A stretch of 64,000 nt of DNA, taken from positions 54,126,001-54,190,000 of the forward strand of contig OX485804.1 of assembly GCA_950295325.1 (NCBI GenBank), in the 5' to 3' direction. The notes below the pieces were generated by a model. That model searched no databases. It worked only from the letters and a program-made list of their open reading frames with translations, and had not been told where the DNA came from. Below are positions 46,097 to 57,812 of this stretch, piece by piece; positions within the stretch are counted from its first letter, which is position 1, and each line of letters begins with the position of its first letter. This DNA is from Polytrichum commune. Its lineage: Eukaryota; Streptophyta; Polytrichopsida; Polytrichales; Polytrichaceae. The position numbers were made by a program, and so were the translations under genes.

Positions 46097-49000
46097 CTGT
46101 GACGTCATCAACAGACATTGAGCATCACTTCTAATGACCTCCCTATATGCTCATTGACGTGCACAACTCCAAGTTCATGACATAAGGTAGATGGGTCTTA
46201 AATGGTTTATTTTTCCAGCTTGCCCACTTCTCCTAGGATATGAAATGCGTGATTAGTACTAGATGGTCCAAATGAAGGCCGTAGCCACTTTCCTCATAAT
46301 TTTTAGAGTTCATATGAATATCTTATTCATTATCTATGTGTGCACACATGTGCACACATGTGCTTAAGATGTGGAACTTTGTCTCTAGGTTGGTCCCCGC
46401 TTCTTTTGGATCGGTTTTCAAATTCAAACCAGAACTTAACTTCTAGTCATGTAAAGTCTAGTTACTACAAGTTCAAGTTCCGGCTAGATCTTCAAAATCA
46501 ATCCAAAATAAGAAGGAACCAAACTCCGCTATCTTAGGCACATATGAAGGGAGAGGAAATTATCCCGTATGATTGTACCTCTCATCCATCCAACATAAAA
46601 ACTCGACCCTCTATAGGTTTGTGACCAAATTATCTCAAATGACTCGGACAACACTAATTTGGAGTCTTTGAAGCTAATTCCAATGTCAAATCTACTAATA
46701 ATAATAGCGTCTAGCTTTCAGTTATTTTAATACTTTTATCTTGGATGAATGAGAGATACGCTTGTATGCAATAAATCCCCGTATCCCACATGAAGGTTCA
46801 TTTTCTTTTACCTTGGCCCACCAAACTTGCAAGGTTGATCTCAAGCTCTGTGTGCTTGGTCCTATATATTGAGTCTGACAAATATGTGCTTAACACAAGG
46901 CACATGGCCGTAGTGCCACAAGGGCTGTGAGGTTTGTCACATGTGTCCACTATCTAGGATAATGATATATGGTACCATTGGTGGAAGTGGTACATCTACC
47001 ATATCCTAGACATTGGGACAAGTGGTGATGAGCTTCAGGGTTCTATGGGACATCATCTCAGGTTCGGGTTTCATCATTGACAATGTTGGATGTGTCTCCT
47101 GGCTACAATGATGCCAGAACTTCCACAATTATTAAGTCTTGATGAATTGGCCAATCTCTATTTATCATGATAGTTCAATCACTAGGAGAAAATGTGTCCA
47201 TTCCAATCATCCGTTGCAACTTGTCCATTGCTGCTACTCATGGCAAGAAAATGTATGAAAAAATCGTTTTGGTCGTCACCCGGAGATATTTATGTGTTGA
47301 TTCTCCCAAATCTGGAACCAAAACCTCCAATTGACAACCAAAATGATTTATACATTTTCTCACCATGGGTTGCCATGGACAAGATGCAATGTATGGTTGG
47401 AATGGACAAGTTTTCTCGTAGGAAAACTACTTGCATCCTGCAAAGATGCATTATGATGTTGTATGTATCAAGGTTGAAGATATAATGAGGTGAAGATTCA
47501 AAAGACCTGTTACCAAGAACAGCATGAAGGTCGATGATGAGGTTTTCCTCCGCGGCTGAGAAAACCCCACGCTTCAAATCTGGCCTCAAGTAATTGATCC
47601 ATCTTAGCCTGCAGCTCTTCCCACACCGCTGTAATCCTGCTCCACTCACCATCCCATGCATTGGCTTGATTAGATCATCATTTTAATTAACAGCACCGAG
47701 AATTTCAGATTGTAGGCTCTCCCCAAGACACATGAGAAGTGAAGGACATGCATAGATTCCTGTAATTTTAGCCATGTATAAACCATGTATCATATCGTTG
47801 CAGAATTCTTGGAGTTCAATATGCATGGTTTCTATATCGTGCCTAAGTATGTAGCAAAATCTACAGCAGTAGTTCTTGATACATGTAATTGCAATGATAT
47901 GCCATAATTGGTAAGTGGCTTAAATTCAAGGCCTTAAATTGGATCCCTAGGGAACTTTGAGGTTGAGGATGGGTTTCCATGATCGTCACTAACCCACTAG
48001 ATCCTAGATAATAATGAGTTGGATATTTTGGTTTCCTACTAGAATGTGGAGGGTCATGATCATGGGCCACTAGCTATAGATTTCTATGTGTTCACGGAAC
48101 ACTAAAGATAACAATGGTTGGTCCAGCATACTTCATCTATATTTGTCCTTACTGCCATCATAATATAGTGGGCGAGCAACATACATGGAAACCCACCCTA
48201 AGTTGCCAAGCCGGAATAATACTTGGATGGGTGACCTTCCTAGCACTTGATTTCTAGTGCACCCTACCACATATGGTCCACCCAATCATATGGAGTAATC
48301 CATGTAAACTGAATATTTTCAACCAATCATGTGGAAATCTAGGGGCTTGCCCTTGGTGAAGATAAATATTGGCTGACTTGTCTGCACCCCTTCAAGGTGT
48401 TCACCTTTGAAAGGAGATAGTAATAAGTAATGCTTGTTTGGGATTACATATTGACTCAGACCAACCCGAAAATGAAGCAACACCATAATACACCCAATGG
48501 CAACATCAGAGTCGTCTTTTTCTTCCATCGAATGTGGAGCCTCTGAAGTATCCTTGATATCAAACCAAGTACAATCAATGGAGGGCTTTCTAACACCAAT
48601 CTTTTTACTGAGGGAAATGAAATGATCAGGGCCCAGGCACGTACTGACATGGCGGATTCATATGTATTTGAGATAAGATTGAAAGCCGTGGCAGCTTGTT
48701 CATGCGCTTCTACTATTCTACCTTATAAAATTTAATAACCATGATGCCTCATTCACAAGACGCAGATCTTGATGAATCCTGTTGAATCCAGAGGAAAGGC
48801 CTACACGTACGCGTACCAACTCCTTATGATCTGATCGACGTCCACATTAGTACCGGCCTGACATGCATACAGTCTTCCAACAGGCTTTGTGAAAGACCAG
48901 AGTAAATCCACCCCACTACAAATGTAGCCAAAAAGTGGTACTCGGTGCTTGGTCGCACTTTAACACCCTCTCATGAGCTAGCTAGTCCAGTGTACATAAG

Positions 49001-49909
49001 GATATTTGTTTGCAAACTCATCAGTCCCTTAATCAAGTGACTCTATTATGAAGTCATCAATAACTGTAATAATTTTGCGCAGCAGATTAGTTCGATAAGC
49101 CTCGGGTTTGGTGGAAATTGTCACCCCTTTCTGTGTCTACCCAGCGGTTGAATGCTCAATATCTGGCGAGCACTATAATGAATTTTACTGCTGGCCAAAT
49201 TAGAGAAGTCTAGTGGTGTAAATAGAATTGCACAAGTTCTTCAAGCTGTTCCTCCTAAAGAAATTCTTGAGTAACATGACAACAGCCGTGAGTCCGTACA
49301 ACGTGAAGGCAATGATGACGTTGGACTTATGTTTGACAATCATTTGCAACTGAGGACGAGGAGGTAGTTATAACTATAACTATAAGCTTGGTAAACCCAC
49401 CAAATATGACCTCTATTATGGACTTAACAATAACAGTGATTTTTGCATAGCAAAAGTTAAATAAACCTCAGGTTTAGTGATAATAAACACTCCTTCTGTC
49501 TGTATAACCAACAGGTGAATGCTCAATATTTGGTCAGCCGAAAGATGAATTATAGTGCTGGCCAAATTAGAGACTCGAGGTAATGTAACCATGGATCACG
49601 TAATATTAGAAGTGCAAAAGTTCTTCATAATGTTCCTTCTAAAGATATTCTTGGGTAACATGACACTAGCCATAAGCAATTATAACTTGAAGACAATGTT
49701 GAGATTAAGAGTTATGTTTGAAAGTCATCTGCAACTTAGGTGGAGGAGGAGGAGGTTATAAGTTGTGTAAACTCACCAGCTTCCTTCGGAACGGCACTCC
49801 AGCAGCCATGACCATGCTTGGTAATGTAGCGCACCAGCTTCTCATCTTCTTCCGGCGACCAGAGCCCTTTCTTGAGTTTCTGTTTGTGAGAACACGAATG
49901 GCGGCCCAT
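44173..49909 (-). CDS. R2R3-MYB transcription factor, MYB61/50/55/86-type (3 exons, 728 aa)
   Basis: Spliced as 49909-49777, 47636-47507 and 46096-44173 (minus strand), giving 2187 bp in frame with GT-AG introns. Exon sizes 133 and 130 bp are the standard for plant R2R3-MYB genes. It starts [21 protein letters not shown]2 has Trp17, Trp37 and Trp57; R3 has Phe70, Trp89 and Trp108, and [20 protein letters not shown] follows. This N-terminus and linker fit the MYB61/50/55/86 subgroup, known for secondary-wall, lignin and resource-allocation roles in flowering plants. The ~600-residue tail is Ser-, His- and Gln-rich with no known domain and is far longer than in Arabidopsis relatives (about 370 aa). 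It should act in the nucleus. No stop or frameshift is visible, so it is probably functional. The specific role here is inference. Confidence 0.9.
46160..46335 (+). repeat. Dispersed repeat family D, copy 1
   Basis: Matches 55170-55345 in order and sense: GGTAGATGGGTCTTAAA, CTCCTAGGATATGAAA, TAGTACTAGATG, CCTCATAATTTTTAGAG and ATTATCTA. Confidence 0.6.
46575..46795 (+). repeat. Dispersed repeat family C, copy 2
   Basis: Counterpart of 17012-17230, located in MYB intron 2. Confidence 0.55.
47507..47636 (-). CDS. MYB exon 2: end of R2 and start of R3
   Basis: 130 bp, bounded by AG|GATTAC on entry and AACAG|GTC on exit. It encodes [20 protein letters not shown] and the start of R3 ([20 protein letters not shown]). 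The R2 recognition helix is fully conserved. Confidence 0.95.
48190..48275 (+). pseudogene. 5S rRNA-like fragment
   Basis: The sequence ATAATACTTGGATGGGTGACC and its flanks follow the 3' half of plant 5S rRNA (GTAGTACTAGGATGGGTGACC), and a CTAAGTT-GCC-AAGC block stands where AAGTTAAGCGTGCTTGG is expected. The 5' half is missing and the rest is diverged. It could be a retroposed 5S pseudogene, a 5S-derived SINE, or part of a Cassandra-type LTR, whose LTRs carry 5S-like promoter sequence. It lies antisense to the MYB transcript. Confidence 0.6.
49039..49776. repeat. 370-bp tandem duplication inside MYB intron 1
   Basis: Copy 1 (about 49039-49401) and copy 2 (about 49409-49776) align from CTCTATTATG (49041, 49411) through GAATGCTCAATAT, GCTGGCCAAATTAGAGA and CTAAAGA-ATTCTTG to the donor region. 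Copy 2 ends at the real exon 1 donor. Copy 1 carries a donor-like GGTGGGTTTAC (complement of 49391-49401) at the same place. Confidence 0.85.
49777..49909 (-). CDS. MYB exon 1: start codon and most of R2
   Basis: 133 bp from ATG at 49909-49907 to the split Gly codon before GTGAGT. It encodes MGRHSC and the first two helices of R2 ([20 protein letters not shown]). A pyrimidine-rich ...CTTCGATACAG ends at about 49931 just upstream, so a 5' UTR intron is possible. No other in-frame ATG precedes the start. Confidence 0.93.
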
Positions 49910-49931
49910 TATAAATATTAGAACCACAAAC

Positions 49932-52900
49932 TGTATCGAAGAAGAGGATCAACTTGATCACTCCGTCGACAGCCTGTTGTCGCTAAGTTTCATCAACACT
50001 CATCACAATCTTTCTGTCCGTGCACATGAAGATGGCTTATAGCCGCATGCGAGTAGTACTGTACTTTGCAGCTTCGGCTTGCAGATCCATCTCATGCTAC
50101 CGTGGTGAGAGATCATTTACCTTGCTTGAAGTCATCGATCAACCTTAGTCTCCGAAAACTCAACAACTGAGCTGTATGCACTTTATCTTCATCCTTTCAC
50201 ACATGACTCGATCGACAGCATCTTTGCAGGACTGGAAGGGAAGGCCCGGCCAGGAGAGTATTAATCTTTTATCAATGCCTTGCAGACTGTGTACAACACC
50301 AAATACGGCACTGCAGCATCCTTGACCCACAGTGCCGGTGCTACCTGGGGGATCAATGCATAGAAAATCACAGCTGATCGATACAAGAGTGTCATGGCAC
50401 TCCGTTGTTAGAACTATGTGACTGTCGGATATTTCTTTGTGAAGCACTGCAATTATAATGTCCTAAACATTATATTTGGCGGCGGCTAACCCTCTCTCGA
50501 ATATAGAGGTATTGCTGGGAATAATCACTATAATGTGAGCTCAGGTCAGTTAGAGTCCTCAATCTTGCTGGTCTGGTTGATCGCACATGGCAACGATTCT
50601 AACACCGACATTCAAGATTTGATTTTGGGACTTCTATGACACCTAATTAGAAAACCGTACACTAATACAGCTGCAGCTGGCTGGTTGACTTATTGACTGC
50701 AATCCATTGGTTGCATATTTTGCTGACACAAAAATAATGAATGTGGGTAAGGTACTAGAGCCAGCAGAGCACTGTAACTGTTTCTGATATCAAGATTAGA
50801 GGGAAGAAGAATAAGGAGAATAAGAAGATTTCTGTGAAGTCGACGACACTGAAGAAGACGGCTCTGTTGGAAGCTGTGAGATTCCCACAAGATGTTGATG
50901 ATGTGAAGAATTTTACAGGCAGATATAAGCCCTCCCATATCCCGTCTACCGTATATATGATCTCTCCCCTCTCTGAAACTAAGACGATGAACCCCTTAGG
51001 GAGGACCGTAGCACAATCTTGAGGACTATATCTCGCTTGCTAGGATGCTCGGTAACGAGTACATCGACACAATCAATATGAAGGTGGTGTTCTCCCCTCT
51101 CCTTCACCTATCCAAACATAATTCCAAGCTCTCTGAAGATACTGAGAAGTTTGCTCAATCTGCTGCCTCGGATGACGATGCCTTGCAGTAGATAGTTCCT
51201 GGTGTGATCGGTGGAGATGCCAATTAGAAGCAGTGCAACCTTCTTGTAAAATGAATCAGATTGTCAATTCGGTTGGAAATCTATAAGTACTGTCTCCGAC
51301 TGTAACCTCTGAGTGCACAATGATGGTCTTCGACCCTGAACTAGAAACAAGAACGCCATCACTCAGTGCCGACCTAGCTAGAGATGGAATGATAGTACAT
51401 GAAGAGCAGCATTGAAGTCTGAGGGTAGAGTTAGGAATTTCATGGAGCACATCATGGGGACCTCATGGGGACAATATGCGCACTAGCTACTTCTTACCTG
51501 GTAACAAAAATCGGGTAGGAGATTATGGAGTGGAAATTACAAACTAAAGTACTTACTGGCTCGAAATATGTGTACCAGTAGGAGTAGCTCAGACCTGTGG
51601 TACATGTGCAGGTATGTGGTCCCTCACTTGGACCAGCATGGATTTCCGACAGCTTTTTCAGGTTACAGGAAGACTATGTAGCTAAAGAGTAAGTACTACT
51701 TGTTGTCATCAGGTAAAGCTCACTAACATATTGATATTCCTCCCGAAGGTATAACGAAGCATCAGGAAGTTGAAACATCAACGTATTATTGGGAGAGAGA
51801 TAGTTCATTTGACACGGCACTCTTAATTCGACTGTCCTCACCCTGATGGCCATCCAAGTTTTGACCAATTCATTAAATCCCGCGGGTGGTGAACATGCTA
51901 AGATTAACACTACGTTACCTTACCCAGATTCTAAATGGAGTTGTGGATAATTTTACATAGTCGGTTATACTCTTGATGAAATGTGGTTTCAAGTGAATGC
52001 AGGTTAGTAATAAGTATACCCTAGCTTCATGCCAAACTTTGTCAAACTGAGAGTTCTGAACGTGGTGAAGTCGTTGACACCAGTGTAGGACGAGTCACGA
52101 AGAGCTTTCCTTCATTAGCGCTCGAATGTTATGAGTTACAGACCTGAGTTTCGGGCAAGTGACGCTTCGATGTGACTTTTTACTCTTCGGCATCAGAAAA
52201 TGTAAAATATAGAGCTGTGGGGAGTAGTAGGTGGAGATTGGTGGCCGGAAAAAAAATTCTTACCCAAAAACACTGGATCTGTGTCTCTGAATACCATCGG
52301 TCCAGTTTACAGTAGTTTCCGAATAATCCCACTCAAGCACCGCTTCTGGAAGAAAGCTCCAAGAGCATTGAACCCGCATTGAACTCCACTCCACCCAACG
52401 GTACTCATCGATCAAAGTAGCATCGCATAATGCAAAAGTTGGCTGGGGAAGTGGACGAAGGTTAGATACTGCAGGAATGAGGGTGATGAAACCGTGGGGA
52501 ATTCTTTAGATGATGCTCTCAAACTCTTGGCATCGATTGATATTCTGAGTCAAACCCCAGTCGGCCCCGTAAAAAATTACGCCTCTCTCTCTCTCTGCAG
52601 TCCAAAACGGTAGGCTTGAGTCAGTTGAGTCGAACATGGATAGGAAACATCACACTCTGAGGCAGGCCTCTCTCACACGTAGAACTTTTGGTTTTCATGA
52701 ACTAATTAACTGCCTACTGTCGTTCACCAACACACTTATCTGGGTTGACTGGGATCGTTCACATCGAGAAGCACAGCAAAGCCTTGGAATATCCCTTAAG
52801 CTGACGTCTGGAGGTGTCAAGAATGTAGACTTAAAGGAGATAACTTACACCCACACAATTTATTCTTGAGGCTTGATTGTTTAATATGTAAACCTTTTGC

Positions 52901-53429
52901 CACTCGTGATGGTGAGCACTATAGTCACAGTACTTGCGGCATCAACCTTTTGAAGCAGCAGCTATGGAATATATTCTAAGCAAGGATTTGGTCTCCTTCT
53001 TGAAACCACCAACCGACAGTCACTCCTAAAGGTTCTTAGGATTCTTAGGCTTCGGTCCTACAACACCCATCACTACCTAATATCATGCCACCAAGTAGAG
53101 CAACAAATGAAGATTAAGCCTACTGACCCTGCAAGAAGCACCAACACATTCGAACCCGAGACTATGTAGGATTAAACTATCGAGGTAGGGAAGCAGGCGA
53201 ACGTCCTAAACTTCATCAACTCCTCAAGAAGGTTTTCATCTAACAGATCAACCACCATTTCACTCTTCAGCTCTGAAATATGCCTCAAGAACGGCCTCAA
53301 CACTAGTATCAGAAGTTCATAACCATGTACAGTACTAACAACCTGCAACCCGTACGTATAACCTCCGAATCTTTTGCTGCGCTCATGTCGATCCCTCAAC
53401 TGACGACCAAAACCCACTTCAGGGAATTT
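49932..53429 (-). promoter_or_regulatory. Upstream region of the MYB gene (leader or leader intron)
   Basis: No protein gene recognised. Base composition is more balanced and repeat content lower than elsewhere, which fits conserved upstream sequence. Several short frames on the minus strand could act as uORFs if transcribed, but nothing supports any one of them. Confidence 0.4.
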
Positions 53430-54600
53430 CACACTCACTCACTCCTAGCGGTCTCTCTCTCTCTCTCCCTCTCTCTCGCTCTCGTACCTGCAGCAGGAGC
53501 GGGTGCTCATGCATGGGCCTTGCTGCACCCAATTAATTTAAATGGCAGCAGCAGCAAAAGCATAAGAGAAAGCACAGCACAAACTCAGAGTCTCAGAGCA
53601 TGACACAAAGGTTACTGCCGACCTGCGAAAAAAACTCTCCTACCATAACTTAGTTGCTGCGCATGATGAATGGGCATGCACCAGCAAGGCAGTGGAATAA
53701 ACGAACCCTGGAGGGGAGCTAGGCTGGTAGCCAGGTAGCTACCTAAGGAAGGCGAGCAGCTGAAGGAGAGGAGGCCCGGGGGGCCAAGTAGCTAGAGGAT
53801 CGATCAGGCGTGCAGGAATGATAAGGTGCTGGCGGCATGGATGCAGGCACCAGCAGAATCCATTCATTACTGCAGCAGCAACACTGTCTAGTCTCTACTT
53901 AGTCCAGACATGAGCAGCTTCATAAATAAGGTGGTGGCAGGCAGGAAGGGACTCTAGGGAGCAGCATGCAGGCATGGTTGACATCAGTGCGCCTGGAGCC
54001 TGGACCAAAAGTGCACTTGAGAGAAGGAAACAAGGAAGGAACTGGATCAAGGACTGCGGACGACTGCAGGCTCCCTGCCTTCCCAGCTTCTCTACCCTGC
54101 CCTTGCCCTGCCCTGCCCTGTAACGTAGTTTGTGGAAGGGCAGGGAAGGGAAGGGAAGGGAAGGGGTGGGCTGGTACTTTCCTTACTTAACAATCACCAT
54201 TTCCACATACCTGATCCCATCCCATCGCCTTAATTACCCCTTGTTGGCTTAGCCTTACTTAGCTTAACTTTTGCTGGTGGTGAAGGCTGTGGGGGGTTTG
54301 TGAGTTGGTTGTTCTAGAGTCAGCGCCGAACAAGCTGGGGGAGAAGCACCAAGGGTGTGGGCACCCTGATCCTCTCAGCCGACGCCACATGGTCGACCCC
54401 CATGCTTCATGCGCCTTGTACTCTGCCCAAGTCTCCTGTCTGTACTTACAACCTAAGCATAAGCAGCCCCCACATCTCCCTTCCTACTTTCGCCTTCTTC
54501 GTAAGCTAAGCTTACCCCCCTTCTCTCTCTCCCCCACCTCGCTTGCTCGCTCATGCTCTGAGGTAAGGCAAGGTAAGGTAAGGAGGCCTTACATGGATAC
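53430..54600 (-). promoter_or_regulatory. CT-rich / G-rich probable promoter-leader zone of the MYB gene
   Basis: Contains a CTCTCT tract (53453-53482) that reads as GAGA on the MYB strand. A C-rich stretch CCCTGCCCTTGCCCTGCCC (54094-54120) is followed closely by the complementary G-rich GGGCAGGGAAGGGAAGGG (about 54137-54165), so the two can pair into a hairpin or form a quadruplex. GA/CT tracts are common at plant core promoters and 5' UTRs. No transcription start can be fixed. Confidence 0.4.
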
Positions 54601-54955
54601 GTAAAATGAGTTTCTAGTTTCCTTAGTACGGTAATATTCGTCTGCTCTTCAGTATAATGTCCTCATGTTGAAGGGGGCTGTTGCCAACGCTGAATGCCCG
54701 TCCGTACAATTCCTTCCTCATAATGGCCACCGTACAAGGAAAAATAAACATGCTCTCGCTTACAAGCTGCTCTAAGATAAGAAAGCCTTACATGGACGCG
54801 TTAAGCAAGTATCCAGTTTCCTTAGTTTGTTAATATTTGTCCGTTCTCGAGCATAACACCCTCGTGTTGGGAGGGGATGTTGCCACTATGGAATGCCCAT
54901 TCACACAGTTCCTTCTCCATAATGCCGACCATACAAGAAATATTATATGTGCTTT
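54570..54955 (+). repeat. Two diverged tandem copies of ~205 bp
   Basis: The block CCTTACATGGA-ACG...GTTTCCTTAGT...TTGCCA-C-C-GAATGCCC...CATACAAG/CGTACAAG occurs at about 54585-54740 and again at 54785-54940. Confidence 0.7.
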
Positions 54956-54956
54956 G

Positions 54957-55061
54957 TAATGCACTGAGTGTAGGGCATTGTGGGATTTTTGGGCATTGTC
55001 CTAAGGGTGGGATTTGAGGCCAGTGGCTGAAAATCTCACAATGCCCTCCCTCAGTGCATTA
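54957..55061. mobile_element. 105-bp hairpin MITE-like element
   Basis: Arms TAATGCACTGAG-GTAGGGCATTGTG and complement CACAATGCCCTCCCTCAGTGCATTA pair over about 31 bp around a ~40-bp loop. Bounded by TA. Too small to code. Confidence 0.65.
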
Positions 55062-55169
55062 TTCTCCACTCTTAGCTCTCCACCCACTTCTTATAGGATG
55101 CAAAACAATAGTTAGTGGGAGATGCTCAATGCCAATTTCAAACCCAGGACACTCATGAATGCATGTGGA

Positions 55170-55345
55170 AATTTATTCCTCTATTTCATGCTAAGGTAAG
55201 CGGGTCTTAAACATGCACCCATTGCTCCTAAGATATGAAACACGCAATTAGTGCAAGATGACTAGCAAATCCAAGTCTTGTCCATAGCCATTTTTCTCAT
55301 AATTCTTGGAGCTCATATAAATTTTGTAATCATTATCTAAGTAAA
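55170..55345 (+). repeat. Dispersed repeat family D, copy 2
   Basis: Counterpart of 46160-46335: GGTAAGCGGGTCTTAAA, CTCCTAAGATATGAAA, TAGTGCAAGATG, CTCATAATTCTTGGAG and CATTATCTA. Confidence 0.6.
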
Positions 55346-57554
55346 GTTTATCCCCCGCCCTCGCCCCCAACATTATGTTGACTATGGGGCCTAGAATGGT
55401 TAACAAACCTTGAGAACACAATCCAATCTCTTTAGAACACATGGTTTTTGGTGTTCATTCTTAGATCCACACAACACCACTCAAACATAGCTATCCAATC
55501 GGAAACATTGACCATCAAACCTGGGGGCATATTCTTCATATCAAGTATGAACTAACGTGAGTGTAACTACACTTGGATTGTGACTCCAATCCTCTTTGGC
55601 CTTCCAGGAGTTTCCCCTTGCTAGATACTAGTAAAGGCATGTGCCATCCCCGCCCTCTGCATAGTGCACCCTTGCATATGACACATCACTTTAACGCAGT
55701 TCCCATGCCTTTCTGGGCCAATGGGGATTTAGGAACAACAGGGCAACAACCATAGCCATGATCACTACCATGTCTTATGGTGCATAGTGTTATAGAAACA
55801 CACCAAACCCACATGATACCTTTGCCATAGATGTCTCAACTAATGGACCAACCATGGTCCACTTTCAATGGATAGACGACAACCAGAAAGCTAAAGGCCA
55901 ACCTAGCTAGAGAAATACTAGAACATGAGCAAGCTCATATTAGCATGCTCGTGAAAAAGGGGTCCTCTGGCCATGGCCACATGGTATCCCTTGACAGTGG
56001 AATTTTGACATTACTCATGAATTTTTTCCCATACGGATTTGTTTAGTGGATAGGTGTGTGTTTTAAGGTGTTTGTAGATTGATAAAATACATATATCTGG
56101 AAACACATATGAATAATGCAAAGTGTCGATAATGTTAGTTTATAGTGTTGGGATGAGCAATGCTTCCTACATCTTTTGGTGGCACAAATTTCATAATGTA
56201 AAGAAATTCAATATTACCTTCCCTAATTTCCCACGCTTAATATTAGCCTTTCCTCACTAATTCAGATAATCAATTGACGATGCAAAAAAATGTGTTATAA
56301 AAACAATTACAATGTGATACATATTTATGCGGGACCTCTTTTTGGATCAGTTTAATAATGCAAGTTTTATACTGTACTTCTATTTTTTAAAATCTTCATA
56401 TCTTATATCATATCATTGTACTTCGTTAACATATATATTTTTTCCAATGGCAAATTGCCGAGACCAAAGATTTGGCCCCCACAAAAACTTTGAGCTCAAT
56501 CTAGAGCATAACTGGTCCTTTGAAGATCTCACTAAGTTCATAAATGCAACAATAGACGCTAAACGTCATAACATAAATTCTAGTATTGTGAAGCATATGT
56601 CCATTGCAGATTCTTGTGTAGGTCCAGAATTCTTGGCTCAAGTTAAACAACATTATCATTTACATTATAATGAGCCTAAAATGAATCAAGAAAAATTTCA
56701 ATAGGTTATGACAACAAATGGATCCCCCCAAAAAAATCAAGTGGTTGGAGCTTTGGAATTCTAGTTCCGCGTTTCAAATGGCTTCAAAGTTTCCAAAGAT
56801 GTTTATCTTTAACAAGGTTTTTGATATTTGGTTACACAAAATTACATTCTAGATTCAAGTATAAAAAACTTTATGCACATATTTTCTTTACTTTTAATTC
56901 TAATATTATTTTTCTATTATATATTTTCAATATTTTTGTTCTTACTTGACATGTTTTTGTGCACCACTTGAAAAAAAATCTCTTGTGTTTTATGATTCTA
57001 TAATTATTTAGACGAACATTATCAAAGAAGTGACCTCAAATATAACTGAACTTTTGCCAATATTTGCTGATTATATTGAGTCTCGGAAGAAGACTTGCTG
57101 GAAAATGACATTTTTCAACATGTTCAACTTGAATGATGACATTAGGGGTAATAAGATTTTTTATAAAGAGATTTAATTCCACTTTATAAATAACAATATA
57201 TAAGTGTTGAACCTTTTGACAAGAAATGTAAGGTCCATCAATGTTGTCGGGTAGAGAGGTTTCTGCCTTGGGAAAGCACTGGGCTTTTGGCTGCAACTGG
57301 ACTTGTTTACCGGACCGTCGAATCTTCTAGTCTTCAAGAGTCTTGGTCTTCAGTTTCTTCAAGTCTTCAAACTCTTTCCCGTCGACCTATCCTGTTGCGG
57401 CTCTATATGGGTCAAGGGTAAGGGTAGGGTGATAAGATACCACATGCCTCGGACGGGTAAAACGGGACGTCAGAACACGAGCTGACATCCGAAAGATTGG
57501 CTCCTAAATTTTCAAACCCACGGTGACCAGCAATCGCGCCTCACCAATGGGAAC
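55346..57554. other. Intergenic DNA
   Basis: A small open frame at 56442-56704 (below) is the only candidate of note; otherwise nothing recognised. Confidence 0.4.
56442..56704 (+). pseudogene. Unrecognised short open frame, possible TE gene relic
   Basis: The frame from the ATG near 56442 (MANCRDQRFGPHKNFELNLE, then NWSFEDLTKFINATIDAK) has protein-like composition for 87 residues, then stops. W-S-x-E-D-L is weakly reminiscent of Myb/SANT-like domains of transposon genes, but this is not enough to name it. More protein-like pieces separated by stops occur further along (for example near 59100-59460). I do not recognise it. Confidence 0.3.
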
Positions 57555-57653
57555 GACAGAAAACAACCTTGTGGGTCATTAATCCCACTTCGTTGTCACA
57601 AACATGAAACAACCTTGTGGGTCATCAATCCCACTTTGTTGTCACAAACATGA
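57555..57653 (+). repeat. 46-bp tandem duplication
   Basis: The block CAACCTTGTGGGTCAT-AATCCCACTT-GTTGTCACAAACATGAAA occurs twice in a row with two differences. Confidence 0.9.
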
Positions 57654-57812
57654 AACGGGGGTTTGTGGTTTCCCACATAACCTGCAACAAATTTACGATG
57701 AAAAATACAAATGCAACTAGCCTCCAAAACCGGCTTGGAATCACAAAAAAAACACAACGAACAACGCTCTTGAGTCTTGTGAAGTTCTCAAATCTTCAAA
57801 TTTGTCCGTCTT

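Larger units (their letters stand above)
46097..47506 (-). other. MYB intron 2 (1410 bp)
   Basis: Donor AG|GTCTTT at 47506 and acceptor ACAG ending at 46097. It contains old dispersed repeats at 46160-46335 (family D) and 46575-46795 (family C). Confidence 0.85.
47637..49776 (-). other. MYB intron 1 (2140 bp)
   Basis: Donor G|GTGAGTTTAC at 49776 and acceptor GAGCAG at 47637. It contains a 5S rRNA-like fragment (48190-48275) and a 370-bp tandem duplication (49039-49776). Confidence 0.88.
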
